The notes: generated by a model not told the origin, from the sequence alone. 64,000 nt of DNA from Hexactinellida sp. DTS-2022 (GCA_028753945.1 JAPNXP010000016.1:1954001-2018000); one strand, 5' to 3'; positions 10,069 to 20,865 are shown, counted from the stretch's first letter. Made by a program: numbers and translations.

Positions 10069-10181
10069 TATATATATGTTACACGCAAATCGTGAAATTG
10101 CCCATTACAACCATTGAGCAATTTGTTTGCTCAATGCATGAAAGAGGCAATTTCACAATTTGCGTGTAACATATATATGTA
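10069..10181. repeat. Foldback MITE, about 113 bp
   Basis: Long arms pair almost perfectly: the left arm atatatgttacacgcaaat...gaaattgcc and the right arm ggcaatttcac...gtgtaacatatat. A second small palindrome (attgagcaa ... ttgctcaat) sits in the loop. Flanks are TA-rich, so the exact ends and duplication are uncertain. Confidence 0.8.
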
Positions 10182-10182
10182 T

Positions 10183-10740
10183 AAACTGTCGAAATCCCCA
10201 TAGAGCAATACAAAACTAACCTTCAGACGTACAAAATTCATACTCTAGTGACCTTGGGAATGTCTAATTATATTCCTGTATACTACTCTGTTGTTAATTA
10301 ATTAAGCTAACAACTACAACTTCCACCTTGATAGTGTTAGTCGTCGAAAGAAGGTCACTTGATTGGGTAGGGACTCTAGGAACACAATTTGAGAATGGAT
10401 GCATTCCAGCTTTGCTATAGAAAAATTATATGATAATGTGGTATATCAAATTGGTGGAAATTTATCGCTGAGTACAAGTATTGTGATTATAAGTTGATTA
10501 GATCTGATTTGAGAAAATTAGCCAGGGAATGTCGGCGATTTACTATGGAAAAAGCAGACACTGCCACCCGTATAATATTGTTTCCCCAAAACGGATTTTG
10601 GAAATGTTATTCTACGAAGAATGCGCTTTTAACGAACTAAAATTAGATTTGTACTAATTATTTCTATGTAGGAGTAGGACCCATTATTGGACTTCAACGA
10701 CCAGACTATATATTATATAATAAATTACAGCTGTGTTGAG
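10183..10740. other. AT-rich intergenic, nothing recognised
   Basis: No feature supported on either strand. Confidence 0.35.
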
Positions 10741-10830
10741 AGCACTTCTTTCGAGGCACTATATTTGAATCGTTGACTAATAATACCTCTACAGGAAAAT
10801 GCTGTCTGCACAGCAGTAATTTAGTGCTTT
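10741..10830 (+). pseudogene. Third copy of the NHL-gene upstream segment
   Basis: Resembles 2510-2612 and 11760-11825: cacttctttcgaggcactata, then aaatgctgtctgcacagc and gtaatttag. It has no coding content. It suggests another NHL copy once began here and was deleted or replaced. Confidence 0.45.
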
Positions 10831-10959
10831 TATCATTTCATTATCTCTATAAATGTACTAAACCATTTCAGAAAGGTGTTTCGGACGGTGACGATCATTT
10901 GGTGTGTTGCAAGTTACCTTTAAGACATTGCAGTTCCGAGTCTTTTGAGTTTAAGTAAG

Positions 10960-11620
10960 ATTAGGTGGTGATAAGTCAGCATTTTACTGATCCGAGTACT
11001 ATGTAGTGGGCCAGTTCAAATTTCACTGCTTTGGTATTTTCTTCCGTATCGCCTCCACATAACAGAGTTTACTATTAACTATGAGCCCAAATTTGGGTTG
11101 CAGATGTGCACCTGAGGTCACTATTTTATATTTATTTCTTGGACACAATTTATACTTGTTTAATTTCACAACAGGAACAATAAATAGTGCCCAATATTCA
11201 ATTATATGCACTCGATAGATAATTAATTATACACCTTTATTATAATTAATGTTATACCGTTATATTAAAGTAACCATTTAATGATTATGAAGTCTAAAAA
11301 ACAGCCAATCAAATAAGTACCATTCTGTCGTGTAACGTTTTGTCTATGTAACATTTTGTCGTGCAACATTTTGTCCAAGTAACATTCTGTCCGCAACGTC
11401 ATGTCGGTATTCCTTTTCACATTGCACGAATTTTTTGGCTTCTATTTGCTTCATTATTACGTTACTGCATTTAATTGTGGTTAAATTTCGCAAAACGGCT
11501 ATTAATTGAAGACCTCAGTCTCTAATACTTTATTCACTCAAAGCGTTAGATTATTATTAAGCAATCGATGAGATATCACAATCACAAACTTTTGACATCA
11601 AACCCTATTTTAGTTATTTT
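10960..11620. other. Intergenic with short tandem repeat at 11326-11405
   Basis: Mostly featureless. Around 11326-11405 there are five or six imperfect copies of a 14-16-bp unit, taacattttgtcgtg-like. Confidence 0.5.
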
Positions 11621-11931
11621 AAATTAAATGGTTGAATCTTTGCGAAAATAATTGTGCTTTCCAAGAATCATTTTTGGTTGTCTTGTTAGTGATACGTCAT
11701 TTAGGTTTGAGCTCCGCATCCGATTCGCGGATATGGAGGAATTCACATCCGTTCCATCCCTAAGATATAATACCTTCAAAGGAACATGCTGTCGGCACAG
11801 CTGTAGTTTTAGATTTTCTATCATGGTGAATCATCTCTAAACTCAGCCAATACGTCTCTATACGATAAATACAGTTATAACATTACTGTTGTAAATTTAA
11901 TAAGTTCTCATACAAAGTTGCTCTTCAACAA

Positions 11932-13077
11932 ATGGCAAGTATTAAATTGACAAACTTCACAGGACAGATAGAACAGACTCGTAGACACATTCAGTATAGC
12001 TTCCAAAGATCCCACGAGGCTCTACAGGCGAGGGAGAGTTTGCTTCTCTCTCGTCTCGACCAGATTCACACAGAATATAATCTGAAAAGCACACAAATAA
12101 CTAACTCATTGAACTCGCAAGAAGTCGATAAATCGATTGAGTTTATAATTGATCCTTCGTTTGAGGAAAGTATCTCTAGTCTTGGTACAATTAAACTTAT
12201 CGATACTGTTCTCAAACGCGTCCCTTCACATTCCAAACCTATCGTCCCTGACTACAAAGCCAAACAGTTCCCAACAGCTCACAGCTGTGGGAACTCCACA
12301 TCAAAAGGCGCAGGCGAGTTTAACTCTCCCCGCTGTCTGTCTGTCCACCGTAGGACTGGGAATGTCTACGTGGTGGATAGAGACAACAACAGGGTACAGG
12401 TGTTCTCACGCAGTCTGCTCTTCCTATTCATGTTCAGTGATGGCATGAATATGCCTCGCGGCATTTGCATTGGGAGAGATAAGGTGTTTGTATCGCAGCA
12501 TGATGGCCATTGCTTCAATGCATATAGTATAGAAGGGAAGCTATTAGGAAGTGTGGGCGTTAAAGGCAACGGGGAGGGTCAATTCAACTCTCCATTGGGA
12601 TTAGATACCTGCTCAACAACGAATAATATTTATGTCTGTGACAGATACAACAACAGAGTACAGATATTCACGAATGGTCTCAAATTCCATTCCATTCTTG
12701 GTAAATATATTTTTAAATCACCGCGAGATGTGAAAGTTAAACGAAACAAAGTTTTTGTGTTGGATTGTAGTGACCCGTGTATGTTTGTGTTTAATTCAGA
12801 ACACCAACTAACCAACAGACTCATTTCCCGAGGCGATGGCAAGCAAACTGAGAGCTCCTATTACTTCGACGTAGACCGCGTTTATAATATAATAATTAGT
12901 GACTATCAGGGGCACTGTGTGTACGTGTTTAACCAGGAGGGAGAGCAGCTGCATAGCATTGGGAAGGAGGGACAGGGGGTAGGCGAGTTCTGCTATCCGT
13001 TCGGTATAGCACTGGACAGCACGGGAGGCATTATTGTAGTGTGTGAGAAGCAAAACAGCTGTCTACAGATCTTCTAG
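11932..13077 (+). CDS. NHL-repeat protein, 381 aa
   Basis: A beta-propeller protein of the TRIM2/TRIM3-like NHL type, lacking RING and B-box. Residues 1-55 are helical (QTRRHIQYSFQRSHEAL...SRLDQIHTEY), resembling the coiled coil that precedes NHL propellers. NHL repeats run from about residue 107 to the end. The clearest copies are GEFNSPRCLSVH...VYVVDRDNNRVQVF, GQFNSPLGLD...IYVCDRYNNRVQIF and the last, GEFCYPFGIALD...CLQIF; the middle copies are weak. Without a RING it is unlikely to be an E3 ligase; a protein- or RNA-binding scaffold is more likely (inference). Single exon; the ATG follows tcaacaa. Broken relatives lie at 3180-3950 and 6785-6854, so the gene belongs to a local family mixed with LRAT genes. 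Confidence 0.85.
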   Translation: MASIKLTNFTGQIEQTRRHIQYSFQRSHEALQARESLLLSRLDQIHTEYNLKSTQITNSLNSQEVDKSIEFIIDPSFEESISSLGTIKLIDTVLKRVPSHSKPIVPDYKAKQFPTAHSCGNSTSKGAGEFNSPRCLSVHRRTGNVYVVDRDNNRVQVFSRSLLFLFMFSDGMNMPRGICIGRDKVFVSQHDGHCFNAYSIEGKLLGSVGVKGNGEGQFNSPLGLDTCSTTNNIYVCDRYNNRVQIFTNGLKFHSILGKYIFKSPRDVKVKRNKVFVLDCSDPCMFVFNSEHQLTNRLISRGDGKQTESSYYFDVDRVYNIIISDYQGHCVYVFNQEGEQLHSIGKEGQGVGEFCYPFGIALDSTGGIIVVCEKQNSCLQIF

Positions 13078-13248
13078 CTATTCACATATTCCTGATAACT
13101 TATTCATTCGTTTAGTAATTATTTGATTTCTGAGCATTTTGTTTGTATTATATTAGTGCGCGTACTCCACATTTTTGTATTTATTTTATACATACGTAAT
13201 ACTTAGTGAACTCAGTTTTTTATGAATTTAATATTCGATTTGTAATTA

Positions 13249-13372
13249 CAGTCAACATCCGTTAATTCAAACACTCAAGGGAATAATAAATTGGTCGAAT
13301 TTTCGAACGGATATTGTATGGGAGGGGCTTCCAAGGAAAAATAAATTTGTTCGAATTAACCGTTGTCGACTG
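13249..13372. mobile_element. Pogo-like MITE, TA target
   Basis: Ends cagtcaacatccgttaatt and aattaaccgttgtcgactg are inverted repeats flanked by TA on both sides. 124 bp. Sits between the NHL gene and the thioesterase gene. Confidence 0.75.
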
Positions 13373-13447
13373 TAATTATGATTTTATTATTGAATTTGTC
13401 GAGAATTAATTTACATCTGTTTTGCATTATTATACTCCCGCTACAGT

Positions 13448-16400
13448 ATGGCTAGCGTATCACACAGCCACGGTATCTCTAGCGTGGCACACAGCGTCGC
13501 TCTGTCTCGCGGCTCTCTCTCCCTGGAGGAGCAGCGGAACGACACGCTGGTGACCATGCAGGAGCTGATCCCCTCCCAGGCGGGGTCCCCCATAGAGGTG
13601 GAGTCTGGGATCATTCTTAAGCTGCTGGACATAGCTTCCTGTCTGAGCGCAGAGAAGCACGCGAGGAAGCCCTGCGTCACTGTCGCACTGGATGACCTCA
13701 TATTCGAGAGCAGGGTCTCTCCTGGGGACATAGTGCTATTCACTGCTAAGGTAATATGAGTCACAAACCTCTTCGATACATTCCGTGGTATTATTGCATA
13801 AAATCGGCGGATTTGGGATTTTCATTGCTAAATTTCTTACAATTGATATACTCTACTATCATTTATTTTACACTTTATATTCTAACTTGGGCAGGGCCGC
13901 CAAGATGGGGGGGCAGGGGGGACAGTTGCCCCGGGGCCCGTGGATCTAAGGGGCCCGTGAAAATAAGGAAATCGTGTAAAAATGAACATTTGGGTTTGGG
14001 AAAGGTTCCAGAGAGGCCCATCATTATTGTTTTGCCCCGGGGCCCGCAAAGCCTCTGGTAATCCTCTCGGCGGCCCTGAACTTGGGTTATTCTAACTATA
14101 TTAGTGATGTAATCTCTTGTAAGAAATTCTAGCATACTAGTATTTTTCACCGGATTTTTCTTACTATTTTTATCTGAAAAGAAATGGTTAGAAAAACCGG
14201 TTTCAACTGTATTTAATTAATGTTCATTAATTTGTATCGTAATGCATATGTACGTATCAAGAAAATCTAAGCCAATATAAATGCTCTAAACCCACTGATT
14301 TGGCATGGAAAATCTCGAGTCAGTGGGAGTCCCTGGATTTTTTATATATCCCTCAATATATTGAATAAGTTCGAAATTCCTGGAGTTATCAAGTACGATT
14401 AATATAGCACTCAGTATGTCTGTATTATTCCCATGCGTGCAGGTATCTCGCGCGTTCACGACTAGCATGGAGGTGTGCACGGGTGTGGAGGTGGAGGCTC
14501 CTAGCACGGGGCTCCGACAGCGGGTCTGCAGGGCCTACTTCACTTACGTCACGCAGACCGAGCAGGGGGGAAAGCAACCGCTGCCTCCCGTCTATCCTAG
14601 CAACCCGGTTGAGCTAAAGGAATTCCTGCTAGCCTCCGAGAGGAGGAGAGGGAGACTCACTAGAAAGGCGAGTTTTATAGCACAAGCATACTGTGTTTAT
14701 TATTATAGAAATGTTCTTTTTGCGTTACAGTCGACCCAGCTTATTAGAGTCACTGGTTAACAGATTTCTCCGCTTAATCGGGTCAAAATTTCACAGGATT
14801 TATAGGACGGAATTACATTTTGGCTTAAATTATTTTCGGTTATATATTTCTCAGCTTAATCGGGTCAAAGCAACCTGGTGCCGAGGTGACTATTAAGCGG
14901 AGTCGACTGTATATTTATATTTTTTGCACATTTACTATTTTACTATATTCAGTAAACTCAGTTATACAGTACCTGAGTAAGTACGTACTTCGGCTTAGTA
15001 TGTACTATTTATAACCAAGTTTAACAACTCGATTAGTACACTCGAATAATCTATACTTAATTCCCATTCCCGAGGTGGTACGTTATACAGTGATACCGGT
15101 TATAAGACATCGTCGGGAACTGCACTTAATGTTCTTATAACCGACATCTACTATACCCTCTTTATACTCTTGTTACCACTGCCTACTACTATACCGCAGG
15201 TGTCTATCCAAGAGAAGAAGCAGGCCCCGGGTGCCCAGTCCTCGCCCGGTCTCCAGTCAGCTGACTGCTCTCCGCCCGCCTACGCAGAGACCGTTAAGCT
15301 GGTGCTCCCGCCGCACGCCAACCACCACGGGACCACCTTCGGGGGCCAGCTCATGGAGTGGATGGCTTCCACGGCCATGATAGCAGCTCTGCGCTTCTCG
15401 CACAATCCTCCCGTCCTCTTAGGTAACCATGGTACCCATGTCCGCACACTGAAATGTGTATAGTAGACCTGTCTAATCCGACACTGTTGGGACAGAAAAT
15501 ATGTCGGGTTAAGGAGAATTCCGGATTATAGAGTGAAATTTCCATTCTTCAGCGCTCATTGGGAACGGAAATTGTTTCGGATTAAGGCGAATTTCGGGTT
15601 ATAGGGAGTCGTTAACGCAGGTTCTACAGGTTCAATCTAATGCAAACTCTATCTAAGTTATTAAATTGGTACCATAGGGGGCTTGTTCATAAACGAAAGA
15701 TCTCCATATACAGCAAACGAAATGTTATTCACGAAAACAGACCGGACTATGTTTTACGAACCCAATCTATACGTATACCTTACGACCTGATAGGGGTTAC
15801 TGCTCTACACACGTATAACTAGTCCCCTTTAGCTGTGGACTCCATCCACTTCAGAGCGCCCTCCCGCGTGGGGGACAAGATATGTCTCCGCTCCTCAGTT
15901 AACAACGTGTTTGACACGAGCATGGAAGTGGGCGTTAGACTCACAGCATACACCATGGATGAGCCGGAGAGACACATCTCCTCCGCCTACTTCTACATGG
16001 GGGTTCGAGGAGAGGACAACAAACTTGTTTCTCTCAGAAAGCTGACTCCAGCCACTGAGGCTGAGAAGAAGCGAGCAGCAGAGGCATACGGCAGGTACCA
16101 CCTGAGACTCGACAGGAGAACATTTGTTAACGATAAGCGCACTCCACAGCTGGACCCCGCCCGCAAGGAGCAGTTCCTACCTCTGGTATACACCAACATA
16201 TCCAGTCTGATGCGGCTATACACGCTCACAGGTAGGCTTATAGCACACAGACACTCCCCTTATAACAACTCTGTATAATAACCCGCTTGTAACGAAGTTA
16301 TATACAGTCGACTCCGCTTAATAGAGTCACCTCGGGACCAGGTTGCTTTGACCCGATTAAGCGGAGAAATCTATTCACCGAAAAGATTTTAATGCCAAAA

Positions 16401-17610
16401 TATAATTCCGTCCTATTAATCCTGTGAAATGTTGACCCGATTAAGCAGTTAAATCTATTAACCAGTGGCTCTATTAAGCGGACTGTATATTATATTCCCC
16501 ATACGGGTAATTTAGTTGATTTACTCGTCTCTATCAAATAATCCATTGGACTTACTTATAACGGGAGTTTATAAATACAGTAGAAGCTCGTTAGTACGAA
16601 CACCAGGGGACCGTCAAAATGCGTTTGCCTTATCCAGAATTCTTATTAGCCATTATCATTAGTAATGGGAAGGCTTTGAAGGGGACTGAATTAGTCTTCG
16701 TATTACCGTAATTTAGTATTAACAGTGTTCGTACTAACTACTAACGAGGTTCTACTGAGCTCTTTTTAGAGAAAATATGTTGTTTTAACTAGTATTGACT
16801 AGTGCCAACTAATTATGACGTAATTCAATAGATTTTATTGGCAGTTAAATTAATACAGTAGATGTCGGTTATAAGAACATATCGGATATAAGAACACTAT
16901 GTTGGAAAACGGTTGCCATATATCCTATATAATTTATGTCGGTTATAAGAACATTAAGTGCAGTTCCCACGATGTGCTTATAACCGGCATACACTGTATT
17001 ATACTCTGTAGGCTGGCAGAAGTGCACCCAGAAGGAGAGCAGGTCCTGTGCTCTCTTCCAGTACGAAGACAGTCGGATGTTTGCGCTGAAGTGCGAGGGA
17101 GAAGTGTGTGGCGCCGGCGCGGAGACCGGATTCAAACTCCTGCAGCAGTCTCTGCTCTGCGACAGGACGCTATGGGACAAGCTGTGCGTCTCAGCTGACT
17201 CGCTCAAGTCTCTCACGAATGACGACACAATAATCAGACTCGTTATGAAGCCGCTAGACCACAGCGAGAAGATCAGAGACTTTGTACTCCTGGTCTCAAA
17301 GCGTTCCCCCATCCTATCCACCAGTATAGACCCGTACGCAGTGGCCTACAGTTCTGTGGAGCTAGACATAGTCCCGACAGACCCTTCGTATGAGAGGGGT
17401 CAGGTTATCTCATCTGGGTACGTCTGTAGTCAGATAGGCACTGACACAGACAGGTTTAATCTCTGCTATCTGCATCAGATCAGCAGCACTGTGCTGCCTT
17501 TCGTAGCCACTGACTTAATGGGGCTATCCAGTGTAGTGGAGATTGTATTTGTTGGTCTACAGAAGTATATATTGGGGTTGATTGATAAATCGAGGGAAGG
17601 AGATGCGTGA
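13448..17610 (+). CDS. ACOT11/12: Acyl-CoA thioesterase 11/12 (two HotDog domains + START)
   Basis: Hydrolyses acyl-CoA to free fatty acid and CoA; ACOT12 prefers acetyl-CoA and ACOT11 long-chain acyl-CoA. Five exons by my reading: 13448-13750, 14443-14667, 15200-15422, 15833-16231, 17012-17610, joining in frame to 582 aa (human paralogues are 555 and 607). HotDog 1 is in exons 1-2 (LLDIASCLSAEKHA, CVTVALDDL, then SMEV). HotDog 2 is in exons 3-4 (LVLPPHANHHGTTFGGQLMEW, FRAPSRVGD, SMEVGV). The START domain is in exon 5 (KIRDFVLLVS, SSGYVC). Intron 2 has an apparent GC-AG border (aag|gcgagt at 14667/14668). All introns contain MITEs. The paralogue cannot be settled. Confidence 0.93.
13892..14078. 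mobile_element. hAT-type MITE in thioesterase intron 1
   Basis: 187 bp. Terminal repeats cagggccgcc and ggcggccctg are flanked by the 8-bp repeat aacttggg (13884-13891, 14079-14086). The interior is GC-rich with an inverted ccccggggcccg theme. Confidence 0.93.
14090..14209. repeat. Pogo-like MITE (ccggtttttc family)
   Basis: Ends in ggttagaaaaaccggtttcaactg followed by TA. An inner caccggatttttcttact matches copies at 52378-52523 and 60118-60268. The left end is not precise. Confidence 0.55.
14728..14909. mobile_element. Pogo-like MITE (CAGTCGACTC family), copy 1
   Basis: 182 bp in thioesterase intron 2. Inverted ends cagtcgacccagcttatta and ttaagcggagtcgactg lie between TA dinucleotides. 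Subterminal cgcttaatcgggtcaa motifs occur. Same family as 16305-16485. Confidence 0.85.
14950..15085. repeat. MITE remnant (ataaccaagttt family)
   Basis: Words gtacgtacttcgg, tataaccaagttta and attcccattcccgaggt recur at 53100-53200, 53755-53835 and 59985-60310. Degraded, ends unclear. Confidence 0.5.
15088..15153. repeat. Short MITE (ccggttataag family)
   Basis: 66 bp from cagtgataccggttataag to ttataaccgacatctacta; a shortened relative of 57632-57803. Confidence 0.65.
15463..15627. repeat. MITE (gtctaatccgaca family) in thioesterase intron 3
   Basis: Inverted ends tagtagacctg and caggttcta enclose internal words gtcgggttaagg and ttccggattata. A related partial copy is at 55340-55445. Confidence 0.6.
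16305..16485. mobile_element. Pogo-like MITE (CAGTCGACTC family), copy 2
   Basis: 181 bp in thioesterase intron 4. Left end cagtcgactccgcttaatag, right end ctattaagcggactg, TA on both sides. The interior has acccgattaagcgg twice. Confidence 0.85.
16578..16757. mobile_element. Pogo-like MITE (CAGTAGAACCTCG family)
   Basis: Left end cagtagaagctcgttagtac, right end taacgaggttctactg. Internal ccaggggaccgtcaaaatg and ggactgaattag are shared with the other copies of this family in the window. Confidence 0.8.
16856..16996. mobile_element. MITE (ccggttataag family), copy 2
   Basis: 141 bp immediately before thioesterase exon 5, starting cagtagatgtcggttataag and ending ccggcatacactg, with TA flanks. 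Its right end lies 15 bp upstream of the exon 5 acceptor AG. Confidence 0.75.
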
Positions 17611-17821
17611 GTTATTAACATTATTTTTCTTGTAAATACTCCTGTATATGTTGCATCTGCTTTTTTCTTTATTTGTACTATATATCAAATTCAAACGCTG
17701 ATTTGTATATTTTATTATATTATATTTATTTTATTTTATATAAAAACACATTTTCCAGGCTTTATTTACAAATACTTTTAATATCACGTATTCACACACA
17801 GACTCTATTATGCAATATATC

Positions 17822-18616
17822 TTAAATTATAGCCTGTCTTGAGTACTTGTGTCCAGTGGCACAATAATTAGCAAAATGTTCACAGTTATTTCTCCTCCAA
17901 TTGTACTCGCTCCAATCCTCTAGCTCTTCGTCCAGCTGATAAATCTCGAAAGCTTTCTTACAAATTTCTTTTTTTTTCTTTGTCTCGAAACGGAATTTAG
18001 TTTGAATCCAAAGTTCTGTGTTTCCATCGAGAAATTCCTCCACACTCACTTTCTCTAATAGCCCTTCATTGCTGTTTGATTCGCTACACATGAACTGGAT
18101 TGTTTCATTCTTGCCAATATACACTCCATAGTGGTAGAACATTCCTTTGACCCCTTTAAGTCTCCTGTATAGAACATCTCCCGGTTGATACGTAACAGGT
18201 ACTGAGCTGTACCCTATATGCAGTAAGCTAGTCCCTATCTCGTTAACTGTTGCTAATAGCTCTTGTATTAAGAACTGATAGAAACTAACTGCTATCGCTA
18301 TACTTGATTCTATCATCTCTTTCGTTCTGTTAACCCCACTGCTCACTGAATACACCATTTTATCGCTACAAATACTTACACACGATTTTGTGTTTTGTAT
18401 TGCAAAGCTGCTACTCTCTCTGCACACGCTCTTTGCTACATTTATTCCTATTTTAAGCGCAGAAACAAAGCTGTATCTGATTGCTTTGATTATGAGCACA
18501 CTTGCATTAAGTGAACAGGTGGTGACACTATAAACTGCTAGGCTAGTCGCTACTGTAGGCATTCCTTTGACCCTGCTTAAGCTCCTAGGTGTTGATCTTG
18601 AGGCTGAGATCCCCAT
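17822..18616 (-). CDS. LRAT-domain protein, long form, second His replaced by Gln
   Basis: Fourth LRAT-fold gene. I choose the ATG at 18616 (MGISAS...) over the upstream in-frame ATG at 18664 because it gives the same M-G-x-S start as the three paralogues. That yields 264 aa. The N-terminal half (about 145 residues) has several hydrophobic or amphipathic stretches that the other copies lack. The LRAT domain is at the C-terminus. Counting from 18616, the first His is 162 (YHYGVYIG) and the Cys is 245 (NCEHF). The position of the second His, 12 residues after the first, is Gln174 (TIQF). This could alter or abolish enzyme activity. Single exon. Confidence 0.82.
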   Translation of the reverse strand: MGISASRSTPRSLSRVKGMPTVATSLAVYSVTTCSLNASVLIIKAIRYSFVSALKIGINVAKSVCRESSSFAIQNTKSCVSICSDKMVYSVSSGVNRTKEMIESSIAIAVSFYQFLIQELLATVNEIGTSLLHIGYSSVPVTYQPGDVLYRRLKGVKGMFYHYGVYIGKNETIQFMCSESNSNEGLLEKVSVEEFLDGNTELWIQTKFRFETKKKKEICKKAFEIYQLDEELEDWSEYNWRRNNCEHFANYCATGHKYSRQAII

Positions 18617-18664
18617 TATATTGTACGATCCGCTTCTTATAGAATTAATTGAGTTGATTATCAT

Positions 18665-19595
18665 TATCCTTCTTTTATACAGATTATTGAGGTTTGCATC
18701 CAGTTACAGTTACTCGTAATTGATAAGTAAAATGGAATGTTAACAAATCGTCATTTAAGATCATGCTATCCTAAGAGAATATTAATAGTAATTGAGCATC
18801 GGTGTATATTCTAATTTGGTCTGTTATGGCCTTATATTAGTTGGGCTATTGCGTGACCTTATTAGCGGATTTGTCAGTTTAAAACGTATTAATTAATAGA
18901 TATTTTATGATGTGTTATAGTCCATTTAACTTACCGTAGTTAGTATTTAGATGCATAATACAATGCTGTAAGGCATCATTATATCATTATGAATTGGGTA
19001 TTTATTGTAAAGTCTGTCACTTGTACTAATCTTTGAATTAATTATGCAATTGAATGTAGAGTGTGCAGTTAGTGGGTAAGTTGTTGTAATTAATATGAGA
19101 CTAATTATTCAGTTTATCCACGCAACTAAATTTATTCTTTTGAGTGATTTTTATTGAAAATTAGCGATTTACTTGCAGAGTTAATTTATTTATAGAATAT
19201 TTATCTTATGCAGTTCACATTACATTAAACTATATTATCAATAAATAAGATATTTCCCTTAGAAAGTATAGGAATTTAATTGAGATTTGTTATATGTCCA
19301 GAGGCGTGCAGGCCTCATATATTTGTAGTTTCTCATGAAAGTATACCGAAAATTAATTTAGCAATTTTGAATTAGCTATGATCCGTAAGTCTAGTGCCGA
19401 ATACGCAAGAAATAAATTTAGAGAGAAGTAAACCCAACGGAGGTGAAGTGGAAATCCTCCTCAACACATTCTTAATACAGAACTCGCAAATTGTATTTGT
19501 TCAGTTCTCAGTCAGGATGAAATTAATACCCTCTATGGACTTAAATGGCTTGAAAGAGACAATCGAATACTCGTTCTTATACATGTACTTGTAGG
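18665..19595. other. AT-rich intergenic, nothing recognised
   Basis: Over 900 bp upstream of the long LRAT gene. Very AT-rich, without supported coding, RNA or repeat features. Confidence 0.4.
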
Positions 19596-19598
19596 GGG

Positions 19599-19938
19599 CA
19601 GTGGCGGCGCGAGGGGGGGGCGCGGGGGGGCGGCCGCCCCCCCTGGCTTTTGATCCGCCCCCCTTGTGGGGGGCGGGAACTCGCTTGTCTGTTATAGGAG
19701 TACTTAATGTTAATGCGGAAATGCTAAATGCCCTGGACAGGGAGTTCATAATTTGCCGTTTTGCACCACCGTACACTATTATAGGACAGATTATTTTACC
19801 AAGTTTGTCATTAAAAATATCGATTTTGGTTTGAATTTGAATTTTGGAATGTTTACAACTATTGGGTTTGCCCCTCCAGTGCATTGGTCCGCCCCCCTTT
19901 CGCCCCCCCCCACTGGGGCTGTGCTGGCGCCGCCCCTG
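19599..19938. mobile_element. hAT-type element, 340 bp
   Basis: Terminal repeats cagtggcggcgc and ggcgccgcccctg are flanked by the 8-bp direct repeat gtaggggg (19591-19598, 19939-19946). GC-rich ends with runs of G or C surround an AT-rich middle. The ends resemble the widespread hAT terminus CAGNGGCGG. No transposase frame. Confidence 0.9.
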
Positions 19939-19946
19939 GTAGGGGG

Positions 19947-20865
19947 GCATCTTATAGAAAGGGAAGGGTACTGCTTAACAATATTTACACTATAAAGTTA
20001 CTACGTCACAAATTAACTGTGCATTTTTCACATCATTTGATCAAATTCAGTTTTAAATACAAGAAACTTCTATCTTCTAACATTCAAATAATATGTTACT
20101 AAACTCCAAAATTTCCCATACCTAACAAATCTGCATGTTTTGATGAAAATGGAGACCTTTATACAAACAATGCAGGAGGAGGTATTTATGTATTTCACAA
20201 TAATTGAAAGTAAAAAAACGACTATGTTTTACCTCCCCAATCATACAGAAATTTACTTTTTCATCATTAAAGCCAATACGATTAATCTACCAATACACAG
20301 AACATACTCGGTTATTTTATGTCAAAGTATCTAGTACACATATATCGACTATCGAGTTTGTTGTACTCCGAATCAATTAAATTTGTCTAACACCGTTTCC
20401 ATGGAATAAATGATATCTGCATTGATTGATTCAAAAAAAATATTATAACGATTCTATTGGTATTGTTGTATTCCAATCGATCCAACTTGATTACATAGAT
20501 ATAACTGCATTCATCTGACAGAAGATTCTCAATTGTACAGAATACAGATCCTGCATCATTGGGGAGTCCAGATATTCGAAATATTGATTTACATTTAATT
20601 GTTAATAAATTGCTATTAAACCTGCAGGCGATAGTGTTAATATTTATTTATTTGTTGTTTTAAGCATCCGGGCAGATTTGTTATAATTTCTTTAGTTTTT
20701 GGTATTGTAAATATTATACTGATTGAAATTGACAAAAGTTCAAAGTTATTATTTCACCCACTACTTAGTAGTCTGCTCAGTAAAATGTATACCATTAGCC
20801 ACATAGAAATTACACAGATTACATTCCCTCCACTCAATATGATTGTCCTTTATTACTTAGCTAAG
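19947..20865. other. AT-rich intergenic upstream of NCAPG2
   Basis: No supported gene. Small open frames here are AT-rich and unlike any family I know. It probably includes the promoter and 5' leader of the condensin gene. Confidence 0.35.

Noticed and set aside
13441..13764. 107-residue minus-strand frame
   Set aside because: Exact antisense of thioesterase exon 1.
18617..18664. Upstream ATG at 18664 as the start of the long LRAT gene
   Set aside because: The ATG at 18616 gives the M-G-x-S start shared by all paralogues; the upstream extension is not conserved. Not excluded.
19501..19950. 149-residue minus-strand frame
   Set aside because: Lies across a hAT-type MITE; Gly/Pro runs come from its GC-rich ends.
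20785..20865. N-terminal extension of NCAPG2 from 20785
   Set aside because: Hydrophobic and unlike condensin subunits; the ATG at 20866 gives a family-like start.
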